From positions 1 to 7,613 of the forward strand of contig JALSSG010000234.1 of assembly GCA_026984355.1 (NCBI GenBank): a stretch of DNA of 7,613 nucleotides, in the 5' to 3' direction. The notes below the pieces were generated by a model that saw only the letters and a list, made by a program, of their open reading frames with translations, was not told the origin of the DNA and searched no databases. The stretch's first letter is position 1, and each line of letters opens with the position of its first letter. This stretch comes from Hydrogenothermaceae bacterium. Its GTDB lineage: Bacteria; Aquificota; Aquificia; Aquificales; Hydrogenothermaceae. Both the position numbers and the translations under genes were made by a program. Shown here in pieces: positions 1-6,338 of this stretch.

Positions 1-69
1 TCCAAGCTCAGCAAAACATGCAGCTGTTACTAAGCCAACATATCCAGCACCAATAACAGTTATTTTCAT
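1..69 (-). CDS. ugd: UDP-glucose 6-dehydrogenase, N-terminal fragment (continues beyond the left edge)
   Basis: Only the first 23 codons are in the window. They begin at ATG (69-67) and read MKITVIGAGYVGLVTAACFA followed by ELG. This is the first beta strand and glycine-rich NAD-binding loop (GxGYVGL) of the UDP-glucose/GDP-mannose dehydrogenase family, and the ACFAELG continuation is typical of UDP-glucose dehydrogenase. By family knowledge, the enzyme oxidises UDP-glucose to UDP-glucuronate for surface polysaccharides in the cytoplasm. The start is supported by an AAAGGAG ribosome site about 9 nt upstream. It lies 40 bp downstream of the ComFC-like gene on the same strand with no evident terminator between, so it may end the same operon. 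A related nucleotide-sugar dehydrogenase (UDP-ManNAc or GDP-mannose type) cannot be fully excluded from 23 residues. Confidence 0.85.
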   Translation of the reverse strand, partial: MKITVIGAGYVGLVTAACFAELG

Positions 70-109
70 AGTTTGCTACTCCTTTTATTAAATTTTATTT
101 ATCATTATA

Positions 110-787
110 TCATGATTTAGTTATTATATATCCATATATATTTCCGTTATATTTTGCTTTTCTTAGGGTTTTATAAATTTCCATTATTGTTGACCCTGTT
201 GTCAGGACATCGTCAAATATAACTATATTTTCTGCTTTAGGAAGCTTATCTAATGTAAACGCATCTTTAAGATTTTTTTCTCTTTCTTTTTTTGTAAGTT
301 GTGTTTGAAGTTTAGTATTTTTTATTTTTTTTATACCGTCAAAAATCATATATGATGGAATAATGTTATTAAGAATTTCCCTTAGATGGTTAAAACCTCT
401 TTCTTTTTCTACAGATTTGTGTACAGGAACATAAGCAACCATATCTATATTTTTTTCCTTTATAAATCTTGTAAAGTCATCTTTTATTTTTTCTGCTAAT
501 ATTTTCGACAATCTTTTTTTACCATTTAATTTGTACTCATATATCAGGTCTTTTACCACTCCTTTGTATGAGCAAAAAACCTGTATATCTTTAAAATATC
601 TTTTATTTAAACATCTTTGGCAGTTATAAACTCCATTGCCACAAGACCTACAGTATATGAGGTTGTTTTCCTTTTTTATACTGTCTATACAGCTGGAGCA
701 AAAACAGTTTTGCCAGCTAAATTCAAATAGTAAATCACAGCTTATACAGGTTGCTGTATATATACTATTTAACAGTATACTTATCAA
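110..787 (-). CDS. comFC: ComF family phosphoribosyltransferase-like protein with N-terminal zinc ribbons
   Basis: The protein is 225 residues, close to the family's usual length. The N-terminal 60 residues carry paired cysteines C14/C17, C30/C33, C46/C49 and C56/C59, the double zinc-ribbon pattern of ComFC/GntX proteins. The rest is a type I phosphoribosyltransferase fold: VPVH at 120-123, RGFNH at 130-134, a TKxQTxLTKKxRxxNLKDAF-like segment, and the PRPP-binding loop DDVLTTGST at 192-200. ComFC homologues are cytoplasmic and needed for DNA uptake and transformation in several bacteria; the reaction they catalyse is not settled. The start is a TTG (787-785) whose bases overlap the trpB2 stop (TTGA), so translation is probably coupled. 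No ATG exists before mid-protein, and the zinc-ribbon cysteines require a start near here. GAAGGGA lies a little upstream as a possible ribosome site. I am confident of the family, less so of a competence role. Confidence 0.9.
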   Translation of the reverse strand: MISILLNSIYTATCISCDLLFEFSWQNCFCSSCIDSIKKENNLIYCRSCGNGVYNCQRCLNKRYFKDIQVFCSYKGVVKDLIYEYKLNGKKRLSKILAEKIKDDFTRFIKEKNIDMVAYVPVHKSVEKERGFNHLREILNNIIPSYMIFDGIKKIKNTKLQTQLTKKEREKNLKDAFTLDKLPKAENIVIFDDVLTTGSTIMEIYKTLRKAKYNGNIYGYIITKS

Positions 788-2082
788 TCTTTTAATTTCC
801 CTTCTAAGTATTGCTGATATGCAGATAAATCTAAAAGCCCATGTCCACTTAAGTTAAAAAGAATTACTTTCTGTTCTCCAGTTTCTCTACATTTTAGAGC
901 TTCATCTATTGCTACTTTTACAGCGTGTGCTGATTCTGGAGCAGGAACGATACCTTCAGTTCTTGCAAAATCAACAGCAGCTTTAAATACAGATGTTTGA
1001 GGTACAGCTACAGCTTCTATAAAACCATTTTCATATAAGTTTGATATTATTGGAGCCATACCGTGATATCTAAGGCCTCCAGCATGTATCGAAGGTGGAA
1101 TAAATTCATGCCCAAGAGTATGCATTTTTAAAAGTGGTGTCAGTCCTACAGTATCTCCAAAATCATATTTATACTCTCCTTTTGTTAAAGAAGGACATGA
1201 AGCTGGTTCAACTGCTATAAATCTTGTACATTCATTTTGTCCTGCAAATCTGTCTAATAAAAATGGAAGAGCTAGCCCTCCAAAATTACTTCCTCCACCT
1301 GCTGAACCTATTACTATATCTGGATAGTGTTTTATTTTTGCAAACTGTTTTTTTGCTTCCAGTCCTATAACCGTCTGATGTAGTAGTACATGGTTTAAAA
1401 CACTTCCAAGAGAGTAATGAGTATCTTCTCTTTTTAGAGCATCTTCAACAGCTTCACTTATCGCAATTCCAAGGCTACCTGGATTTTCAGGGTCTTGTTC
1501 TAATATTTTTTTTCCTGCCTCTGTATAAGGACTTGGACTTGGAATAACTTTAGCTCCCCATGTTTCCATAAGAACTCTTCTATATGGTTTTTGCTGATAA
1601 CTTACTTTTACCATATATACAACTGTTTCTATTCCAAAATACTGTGTAGCAAATGCAAGTGAACTTCCCCATTGTCCAGCTCCAGTTTCTGTAGTGATTC
1701 TTTTAATACCTTCTTTTGCGTTATAGTAAGCCTGTGCTACTGCAGTGTTTGGTTTATGACTTCCTGGTGGACTTATACCTTCATATTTATAAAAAATCTT
1801 TGCAGGTGTGTCCAAATATTCTTCTAAGTTAATTGCTCTTATCAGTGGTGTAGGTCTCCATATAGAATATATATCAAGCACTTCAGGAGGAATATCTATC
1901 CATCTTTCTGTTGATACTTCCTGTTCAATTAAGGCTTCTGGAAATAAAGCTTTTAATTTCTCAGGACTAATAGGTTGATTTGTTTCTGGGTCTAAAGGAG
2001 GCTCTAAAGGTTTTGGTAAATCTGGTAAAACATTGTACCACTGCTTTGGAATTTCATGATCTGATAATAATATTTTTTTCAT
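784..2082 (-). CDS. trpB: Tryptophan synthase beta chain, TrpB2 type
   Basis: This is a 432-residue fold-type II PLP enzyme. The Schiff-base lysine is K110 in GSHKPN, the catalytic glutamate is E132 in ETGAGQWG, and the phosphate-binding loop is GGGSN at 262-266. The long N-terminal extension, WRPTPL at 75-80, GSHKPN rather than the TrpB1 pattern, and GAGQWG rather than GAGQHG all mark the TrpB2 subgroup. TrpB condenses indole with serine to tryptophan. Some TrpB2 enzymes prefer O-phosphoserine and act without a tight TrpA partner, and no trpA is present in this window. I chose ATG at 2082-2080, with GGAGGGG just upstream. A TTG at 2094 is in frame but would place the ribosome site inside the gene. 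It lies 34 bp downstream of the exported-protein gene, and its TGA overlaps the start of comFC, which suggests operonic expression. Confidence 0.95.
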   Translation of the reverse strand: MKKILLSDHEIPKQWYNVLPDLPKPLEPPLDPETNQPISPEKLKALFPEALIEQEVSTERWIDIPPEVLDIYSIWRPTPLIRAINLEEYLDTPAKIFYKYEGISPPGSHKPNTAVAQAYYNAKEGIKRITTETGAGQWGSSLAFATQYFGIETVVYMVKVSYQQKPYRRVLMETWGAKVIPSPSPYTEAGKKILEQDPENPGSLGIAISEAVEDALKREDTHYSLGSVLNHVLLHQTVIGLEAKKQFAKIKHYPDIVIGSAGGGSNFGGLALPFLLDRFAGQNECTRFIAVEPASCPSLTKGEYKYDFGDTVGLTPLLKMHTLGHEFIPPSIHAGGLRYHGMAPIISNLYENGFIEAVAVPQTSVFKAAVDFARTEGIVPAPESAHAVKVAIDEALKCRETGEQKVILFNLSGHGLLDLSAYQQYLEGKLKD

Positions 2083-2085
2083 ATA

Positions 2086-2092
2086 CCCCTCC
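2086..2092 (-). promoter_or_regulatory. Ribosome binding site deciding the trpB2 start
   Basis: GGAGGGG on the minus strand ends 3 nt before ATG at 2082 (5 nt from the GGAGG core). The alternative in-frame TTG at 2094 overlaps this element, so the longer reading is very unlikely. Confidence 0.8.
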
Positions 2093-2116
2093 AAAAAATC
2101 TTTATTTTTCTTTAAT

Positions 2117-2821
2117 TTAATTTCTTAAATCTGATAGGTCTATATCTTTTTTTTCTACTGATATTACTCTCATAAAACTTTTTCCACCCATAAGATTTGA
2201 TTGAGATGCTATAAGACCTCCGTACTGGTTAGTTATTTTGTTAAATAATTTTTTTAATTCATCTGTGTTAACATTAAAAGCTTTTATTGTTCCTTCTTTT
2301 TTTATAGCAGAAATTGCTTTGATAAAAAACTTAGCTCTTAGTTTTTCTGCTTCTACTAATTCTTTATAATCTTTTGTGTACCAGTTTGCTATATTTGAAG
2401 CTATACCAAACATACTTACTGTTGTTAAAATTTTTCTTGCCTTATATTTTCCAAACATTTTATACTCATCTGTAGGACGAAAAACGTTTTTCCTCATTTC
2501 ACATCCAGCAGGTGTACATGAGAAAAAAGGTAAAGATGTAAATATCATTGGTGCCATCTTAGTCATATCTATATATCTTTTTGATATTTTGTCATATCTC
2601 ATTATTTTAAATTTTCCATTTTCTATAGATTGTATAACCTCTCCATTGTCATCAGCAGTGATTAGAAAATTTTCTGTTATATATACTTTTTGTTTTTTTA
2701 TTAATCCTCCACCCATCATTGAGGTCTGGATTTGTTGTGTTATCACATAGCCTTCTACAGCAAAGGATTTAAAAGATGAAAAAATCAAACTTAAAATAAA
2801 AGCAAGTATATATACTCTCAT
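2117..2821 (-). CDS. Exported hypothetical protein, resembling DUF4412-type periplasmic proteins
   Basis: The protein is 234 residues and begins with a clear Sec signal peptide: MRVY, a hydrophobic core (about residues 5-17), and a probable signal peptidase I site after SFA (residue 21). No lipobox cysteine is present, so the mature protein should be soluble in the periplasm or loosely membrane-bound. The N-terminal half looks like beta strands that alternate an ITENF-type strand, a glycine turn and a KFKIMRYDK strand. This resembles the DUF4412 pattern, but I recognise it only loosely. C102 and C107 (CTPAGC) form the only cysteine pair and could make a small disulfide loop. The C-terminal half is helical and lysine-rich. 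The start has an excellent AAGGAG ribosome site 6 nt upstream of the ATG. It sits 17 bp after the phosphatase gene and 34 bp before trpB2. The function is unknown. Confidence 0.85.
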   Translation of the reverse strand: MRVYILAFILSLIFSSFKSFAVEGYVITQQIQTSMMGGGLIKKQKVYITENFLITADDNGEVIQSIENGKFKIMRYDKISKRYIDMTKMAPMIFTSLPFFSCTPAGCEMRKNVFRPTDEYKMFGKYKARKILTTVSMFGIASNIANWYTKDYKELVEAEKLRAKFFIKAISAIKKEGTIKAFNVNTDELKKLFNKITNQYGGLIASQSNLMGGKSFMRVISVEKKDIDLSDLRN

Positions 2822-2838
2822 GTTTATCTCCTTGTTGA

Positions 2839-3594
2839 TTATTTTATTGAAACAATTATAAAACTAAAATTATCAGACATATGTTTTTTTATATTTTCTA
2901 TAAAATTGTTTACATTCTCAAAAGGTGAGGGCGCTAAGCTTTTATAAATATCTTCATCTTTTAATACATCACTAACTCCATCTGTACAGATAAGATAGTA
3001 CTCATCTTCCTTTAAAATATCTTCTACTATATAAGGTTTTTTCCCTTCTTTCCATTCAGGAAAGAAAACATCTCCAATCCCAAATGTTACTATATGTTTA
3101 TATGGATGATGAAAAGCTTCTTCATATGTTATAGCTCCTTCATCTACAAGTTCTTGAACAACACTATGGTCATGTGAGATGTATTTTATTCCTTTCCTGG
3201 ATAATTTATAAACTCTGCTATCGCCTATATTAAACACAATTGATTTTCTTTCCTGTAAAAGTATACCTGCTATTGTTGTTCCACTGTTTTTTATATCTGT
3301 TTTTAAGAAACTATTTTGTATATAGTTTAAGGTATTTATTAACCAATTTTTAGAAAATTCTATAGATAAAAGCTTTTCTTTTAGCTTTTCACATACAAAT
3401 AGGCTTGCCTTTTCTCCATGTGATAAACCACCCATTCCATCACACACAGCAAAAAGAGTAGTTTTTGAGTTTATAACTTCAAATTTAGGAAATTCCATAT
3501 AGTTAGTTTGAATAATGTTTCCATTTATAAATATACAATCTTGCTGATAATTTCTTAGTCCTTTATGTGTATAGTAGACAGCAATATAACTCAT
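2839..3594 (-). CDS. PP2C-family protein serine/threonine phosphatase (Stp1/PphA-like)
   Basis: The 251-residue, single-domain protein matches the usual size of bacterial PPM/PP2C phosphatases, which remove phosphate from Ser/Thr residues using two metal ions. Visible motifs in order are: GLRNYQQD (12-19, metal ligand D19), CDGMGG (51-56, metal ligand D52), SGTT (104-107), NIGDSRVY (122-129), HDHSVVQELVDEGAIT (141-156), CTDGVSD (203-209, ligand D205) and the closing DN (241-242). All core acidic ligands are present, so it should be active. In motif I the common bacterial N of RxxNxD is Q17. There is no signal peptide or membrane span, so it is cytoplasmic. Its ATG overlaps the symporter's stop as ATGA, with only a weak ribosome site, which implies translational coupling. 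No partner kinase is visible in the window. Confidence 0.92.
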   Translation of the reverse strand: MSYIAVYYTHKGLRNYQQDCIFINGNIIQTNYMEFPKFEVINSKTTLFAVCDGMGGLSHGEKASLFVCEKLKEKLLSIEFSKNWLINTLNYIQNSFLKTDIKNSGTTIAGILLQERKSIVFNIGDSRVYKLSRKGIKYISHDHSVVQELVDEGAITYEEAFHHPYKHIVTFGIGDVFFPEWKEGKKPYIVEDILKEDEYYLICTDGVSDVLKDEDIYKSLAPSPFENVNNFIENIKKHMSDNFSFIIVSIK

Positions 3595-4787
3595 TGTTCT
3601 TTAACGAATCTGTCTATAATTTTTGCTCCTATTAAATCTCCCCATACATTGATTGAAGTTCTAAGCATATCTAAAAACCTATCTACAGCTAAAATAACAG
3701 CTATCCCTTCTAAGGGAAGTCCTACAGCTGTAAACACTAAAGTCATAGTAACCAAACCAGCACTTGGTATCCCTGCTGCTCCAACAGCAGCTAAAGTAGC
3801 TGTTAGAAATATTATAATCTGTTCACCTAAAGAAAGGTCTATGCCGTATAGATGAGCTACAAACATCGCTGCAACAGATTCATATAAAGCAGTTCCGTCC
3901 ATATTTATAGTAGCACCAAGGGGGAGAACAAACCCAGCAACTTTTTTCTTAATTTTTGCTTTTTCTTCAGCTACTTCTAAAGAAACAGGTAATGTTGCAG
4001 AGCTGGAAGAAGTAGAAAATGCAACCAGTAAAGCTTCTCTGACCTGTAAAAAGTACTTGAGCGGATTTATTTTTCCAAAAATATATGCTATCAGGCCTAA
4101 ATTAAATACAGCATGAATTAAAAGCCCTATAACAACTACTACAACGTAATGCCATAAAGATAAAATAGTTCCAAGACCTTTATCAGCCACAACGTAAGCT
4201 ACGAGAGAGAAAACCCCTATAGGTGTTAAGGTGATAATCCATCTGGCAATTTTTATTAGTGCATCATTTAAACCATCAATGAATAAAACAACAGTTTGTT
4301 TTTTTGTTTTTTCTAAATACAATGTTGCAACAGCAAGTAAAATAGAAAATATAATTATTTGAAGAACTTTTCCTTCTGTAAAACTTTTAAAAATATTATC
4401 TGGAACCAGGCTTTCTATAAATGATTTTATAGTAAATTTATGGTGTACAGTCTCATTTACCGTTTTTGGATTTATATTTTCACTGCCAAATCCTATTATA
4501 TTAACAACTATAATTCCTGTTAAAACTGCTAAGGCAGTGGTTGTAAAGTAATAAGCAATAGCTTTTCCACCAATGTTTTTTAAATCTGATATTGATGATA
4601 ATGTGGCTATACTTACAAAAACAGATGCAAATATAAGTGGAATAGCTATAGCCTTTAATATATTTAAAAAAGCATCACCAAGGAATTTGATACTAACAGC
4701 TATTTCAGGTATGTAATATCCAAGTAATACTCCAAAAACTATTCCTATTAAAGTTAAATTTTCTATTGAAAGAAACTTCTTACTCAT
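3591..4787 (-). CDS. Dicarboxylate/glutamate:cation symporter (DAACS family, DctA/GltP-like)
   Basis: The 398-residue, multi-span inner-membrane protein has the glutamate transporter fold (8 spans plus two re-entrant hairpins). Signatures seen are: IPLIFAS in the early scaffold region, the serine-rich HP1 tip STSSSS (258-263), the cation-coordinating NMDGT (295-299), the HP2 tip GAAGIPSAG (336-344), and the TM8 binding helix with D369, D373, R376, T377, N380 and D384. By comparison with archaeal GltPh, the arginine at R376 fits an acidic substrate (glutamate, aspartate or a C4 dicarboxylate) rather than a neutral amino acid. Which of these it carries, and whether H+ or Na+ drives uptake, cannot be decided here. 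The ATG at 4787 has only a poor AAAG ribosome site. It is the first gene of the minus-strand cluster, so it may be read from the intergenic region at 4788-4877. Confidence 0.93.
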   Translation of the reverse strand: MSKKFLSIENLTLIGIVFGVLLGYYIPEIAVSIKFLGDAFLNILKAIAIPLIFASVFVSIATLSSISDLKNIGGKAIAYYFTTTALAVLTGIIVVNIIGFGSENINPKTVNETVHHKFTIKSFIESLVPDNIFKSFTEGKVLQIIIFSILLAVATLYLEKTKKQTVVLFIDGLNDALIKIARWIITLTPIGVFSLVAYVVADKGLGTILSLWHYVVVVVIGLLIHAVFNLGLIAYIFGKINPLKYFLQVREALLVAFSTSSSSATLPVSLEVAEEKAKIKKKVAGFVLPLGATINMDGTALYESVAAMFVAHLYGIDLSLGEQIIIFLTATLAAVGAAGIPSAGLVTMTLVFTAVGLPLEGIAVILAVDRFLDMLRTSINVWGDLIGAKIIDRFVKEQ

Positions 4788-4877
4788 ACTTTAAAGATTA
4801 ACATTTATGTACCTGTAAATTCAATTGTTTATTTTTAAGTGATTAAAATTTAAATAAATATCTCCGATAAATACATT
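4788..4877. promoter_or_regulatory. Divergent intergenic region, probable promoter region of the symporter-led operon
   Basis: This is 90 bp of very AT-rich sequence between two genes that point away from each other. On the minus strand, TTGAAT followed 18 nt later by TAATCT is a possible -35/-10 pair. It would start transcription almost at the ATG, giving a leaderless or very short-leader message. On the plus strand, TTGTTT with an AT-rich block about 17-18 nt downstream is a weaker candidate. No stable hairpin or repeat was seen. The location argues for promoters; the exact boxes are tentative. Confidence 0.35.
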
Positions 4878-5186
4878 ATGGATTTTTTAAATATTATCGT
4901 AAATAACAACCATATAAGGCTTTTTATAAATGGGATAGAACTAAAAAAACATCTAAATATAACTAGCCTGAACTTTGATTTAGATACGATACTATCTGTT
5001 TTGTTTGATTTGGGAGAAAATCATAAAATTACAGATTCTATATATATAGAAACAGATGTGAAAGATATGATTATCATCTGGAAAATAAAAAATAGATACT
5101 CGAAAAAAAAGCAAATTTTTAAATTTAACTATAATCAATACAGATTTCAGCTAAAGAAACTTCAGTACATATATGCAACTTTATAA
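4878..5186 (+). CDS. Hypothetical protein, 102 residues
   Basis: I do not recognise this protein. It starts MDFLNIIVNNNHIRLFING and is rich in Ile, Lys, Asn and Tyr, with no cysteine, no signal peptide and no convincing membrane span. The alternation of hydrophobic and charged residues (for example DMIIIWKIKNRY and IFKFNYNQYRFQLKK) suggests a small alpha/beta protein with several strands, and a basic C-terminal third. Codon choice (AGA for Arg, ATA-rich Ile, GGA/GGG for Gly) fits the local genes, which supports real coding. Against that, I see no Shine-Dalgarno sequence ahead of the ATG. It is the only plus-strand gene between two minus-strand transcription units, and its last two codons overlap the panC stop tail to tail by 6 nt. 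It could be a lineage-specific gene. Confidence 0.6.
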   Translation: MDFLNIIVNNNHIRLFINGIELKKHLNITSLNFDLDTILSVLFDLGENHKITDSIYIETDVKDMIIIWKIKNRYSKKKQIFKFNYNQYRFQLKKLQYIYATL

Positions 5187-6026
5187 TTCAATATTATCTA
5201 TAAGTCTGGTATCCCCAACAAAAACAGCGAGAGCTATTATGTCTCCTTTTTTTAACTTTGATACAGGTTTTAAAGTTTTAGGGTCTATTATTTCTATATA
5301 CTGGATTTTTTTTACCTTTGGATAGCTTAGTATAATTTTTTCTATTTCTTTTTTTATAGTTAATGGGTTTGTTTCTCCTTTCTCAAAGAGATTTTTTGCA
5401 TGAAATAAAGCTTTACTTAATGATACGGCAGACTTTCTTTCTTCAGAAGATAAATATTTATTTCTTGAGGACATTGCAAGTCCATCATGTTCTCTTACAA
5501 TAGGACATCCTATAACCTCAATATCCATATTTAAATCTTTTACCATTTGCTTTATTACTATATACTGCTGATAATCTTTTTTACCAAAGTATGCTCTATC
5601 AGGTTTTACAATATTAAAAAGTTTTGTTACAACTGTCGTAACTCCTTTAAAGTGGCCAGGTCTATATGCCCCACATAATCCTTCTGTAATATCTTCAACT
5701 ACCACATATGTTTTATAATCTTCCGGATACATCTCCTCATATGAAGGATTAAAGACTATATTAACACCTTCGTTATTACATATTGTAAGGTCTCTTTTTA
5801 TGTCTCTTGGATATTTATCTAAGTCCTCGTTTTCTCCAAACTGAAGAGGATTTACAAATATACTTACTATAACAATATCATTTTCTTTTTTTGCACATCG
5901 GATTAAGGATATGTGTCCTTCATGTAAGTATCCCATTGTAGGAACAAAACCTATAGTTTTCCCATTTTTTTTATAACTTTTTATAATTCTCTTCATTTCA
6001 TTGATACTTTTTATCCACTTAGCCAT
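5181..6026 (-). CDS. panC: Pantothenate synthetase (pantoate--beta-alanine ligase)
   Basis: The 281-residue cytoplasmic enzyme, close to the E. coli length, joins pantoate and beta-alanine with ATP to give pantothenate, the precursor of coenzyme A. It shows the nucleotidyltransferase-type hallmarks: VPTMGYLHEGH with the HIGH-like HEGH at 35-38, SIFVNPLQF (55-63), the pantoate/ATP-contact segment FGKKDYQQ (147-154) and REHDGLAMSSRN (178-189), whose MSSRN plays the KMSKS role. I start it at ATG 6026-6024. A TTG reading 8 codons longer from 6050 exists but would begin upstream of the ribosome site GGAGGAGGA. That site lies inside the end of thiS, and the two coding regions are separated by only 7 nt, so thiS and panC look co-transcribed and possibly coupled. 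No panB or panD is in the window. Confidence 0.96.
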   Translation of the reverse strand: MAKWIKSINEMKRIIKSYKKNGKTIGFVPTMGYLHEGHISLIRCAKKENDIVIVSIFVNPLQFGENEDLDKYPRDIKRDLTICNNEGVNIVFNPSYEEMYPEDYKTYVVVEDITEGLCGAYRPGHFKGVTTVVTKLFNIVKPDRAYFGKKDYQQYIVIKQMVKDLNMDIEVIGCPIVREHDGLAMSSRNKYLSSEERKSAVSLSKALFHAKNLFEKGETNPLTIKKEIEKIILSYPKVKKIQYIEIIDPKTLKPVSKLKKGDIIALAVFVGDTRLIDNIEL

Positions 6027-6033
6027 ATAAGAA

Positions 6034-6234
6034 CTATCCTCCTCCAACAAAATGAACGATTTCTACTCTGTCTCCTTCTTTTAGTTTATATGTATCGTAC
6101 TCACTTTTTGGTATAACATCCATTCCTACAGCAACAGCAAAATTAGGTACTTTTATTCCTAATTCTTTTACCAGCTCACTTATAGTTAGCTCTCTGTTGA
6201 ATTCTTTTTCTTCTCCATTAACTATAATCTTCAT
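6034..6234 (-). CDS. thiS: Sulfur carrier protein ThiS
   Basis: The 66-residue ubiquitin-like (beta-grasp) protein ends in GGG; the terminal Gly-Gly is the hallmark that is adenylated by ThiF and converted to a thiocarboxylate, supplying sulfur for the thiazole ring of thiamin through ThiG. Visible family features are the opening MKIIVNGEEKEF strand, TISELVKELGI in the helix, NFAVAVGMDVIPKSEYD in the middle, and the C-terminal LKEGDRVEIVHFVGGG. Length and every segment match ThiS; MoaD is less likely because of the AVAVGMDVIPKSEY segment. The ATG at 6234 is preceded by AAAGGGG at a 6-nt spacing. Its last three glycine codons double as the ribosome site for panC. ThiG and ThiF are not in the window. 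Confidence 0.93.
   Translation of the reverse strand: MKIIVNGEEKEFNRELTISELVKELGIKVPNFAVAVGMDVIPKSEYDTYKLKEGDRVEIVHFVGGG
6037..6045 (-). promoter_or_regulatory. panC ribosome binding site embedded in the ThiS Gly-Gly-Gly codons
   Basis: The minus strand reads GGAGGAGGA, which is both the last three codons of thiS (Gly-Gly-Gly before TAG) and the Shine-Dalgarno sequence for panC. Ten nucleotides separate it from the ATG at 6026. It decides the panC start against the longer TTG reading, which begins upstream of it. Confidence 0.75.
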
Positions 6235-6271
6235 ATATTACCCCTTTAAAATTTTTTTAATTTCCATAATA

Positions 6272-6299
6272 TTTTTATTACAAACAAACTAAATTTCAA
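6272..6299 (-). promoter_or_regulatory. Candidate promoter for thiS-panC
   Basis: On the minus strand, TTGAAA (6299-6294, five of six to the sigma-70 -35 consensus) is followed after 16 nt by TAAAAA (6277-6272), a four-of-six -10. The predicted start would leave a leader of about 30 nt before thiS. The surrounding DNA is so AT-rich that chance matches are expected, so this rests mainly on position. Confidence 0.3.
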
Positions 6300-6303
6300 T
6301 AAT
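6275..6303 (+). promoter_or_regulatory. Candidate promoter for the small membrane protein and ATPase
   Basis: TTATTA (6275-6280) and, 17 nt later, AATAAT (6298-6303, five of six to TATAAT) could form a plus-strand promoter with a leader of roughly 30 nt. It overlaps the candidate thiS promoter on the other strand. A TATAAAT at 6319-6325 is a better -10 by sequence but would start transcription inside the ribosome site. This call is weak. Confidence 0.25.
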
Positions 6304-6338
6304 GCTTTTTATCTCAAATATAAATAAGGAGGGGCTTC

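Noticed and set aside
70..109. Possible terminator between comFC and ugd
   Set aside because: The gap is AT-rich but shows no GC-containing hairpin followed by a T run; the ribosome site of ugd occupies part of it.
636..857. Plus-strand open frame of 73 codons
   Set aside because: It lies antisense across the comFC/trpB2 junction, both of which are strongly identified; the translation resembles no protein and reflects AT-rich shadow coding.
2083..2094. Longer TrpB2 start at TTG 2094
   Set aside because: The four extra codons contain the GGAGGGG ribosome site that serves the ATG at 2082.
2376..2750. Plus-strand open frame of 124 codons
   Set aside because: It is entirely antisense to the exported-protein gene, which has a signal peptide and an excellent ribosome site. 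Its hydrophobicity comes from reading Lys/Glu-rich codons backwards.
3565..3855. Plus-strand open frame of 96 codons
   Set aside because: It is antisense to the conserved C-terminus of the symporter, including its TM8 binding residues; no independent evidence of coding.
5102..5112. Run of A8 before G (A AAA AAG type) as a possible -1 frameshift site; a similar A run occurs near 6570-6595 in the ATPase
   Set aside because: Long A runs are expected in such AT-rich coding DNA. No downstream stem-loop was seen, and the zero frame continues through recognisable ATPase sequence.
811..5580. Recurring TGCTGATA words (near 811, 1591, 3541 and 5570), suggestive of a dispersed repeat or binding site
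   Set aside because: All lie inside genes and encode the local peptide Tyr-Gln-Gln on the minus strand (AYQQY, SYQQK, NYQQD, DYQQY); coincidence of codon use.
6027..6050. Longer PanC start at TTG 6050
   Set aside because: The extra eight codons include the ribosome site and overlap thiS; PanC family proteins begin just before the KWIKSI-like segment.
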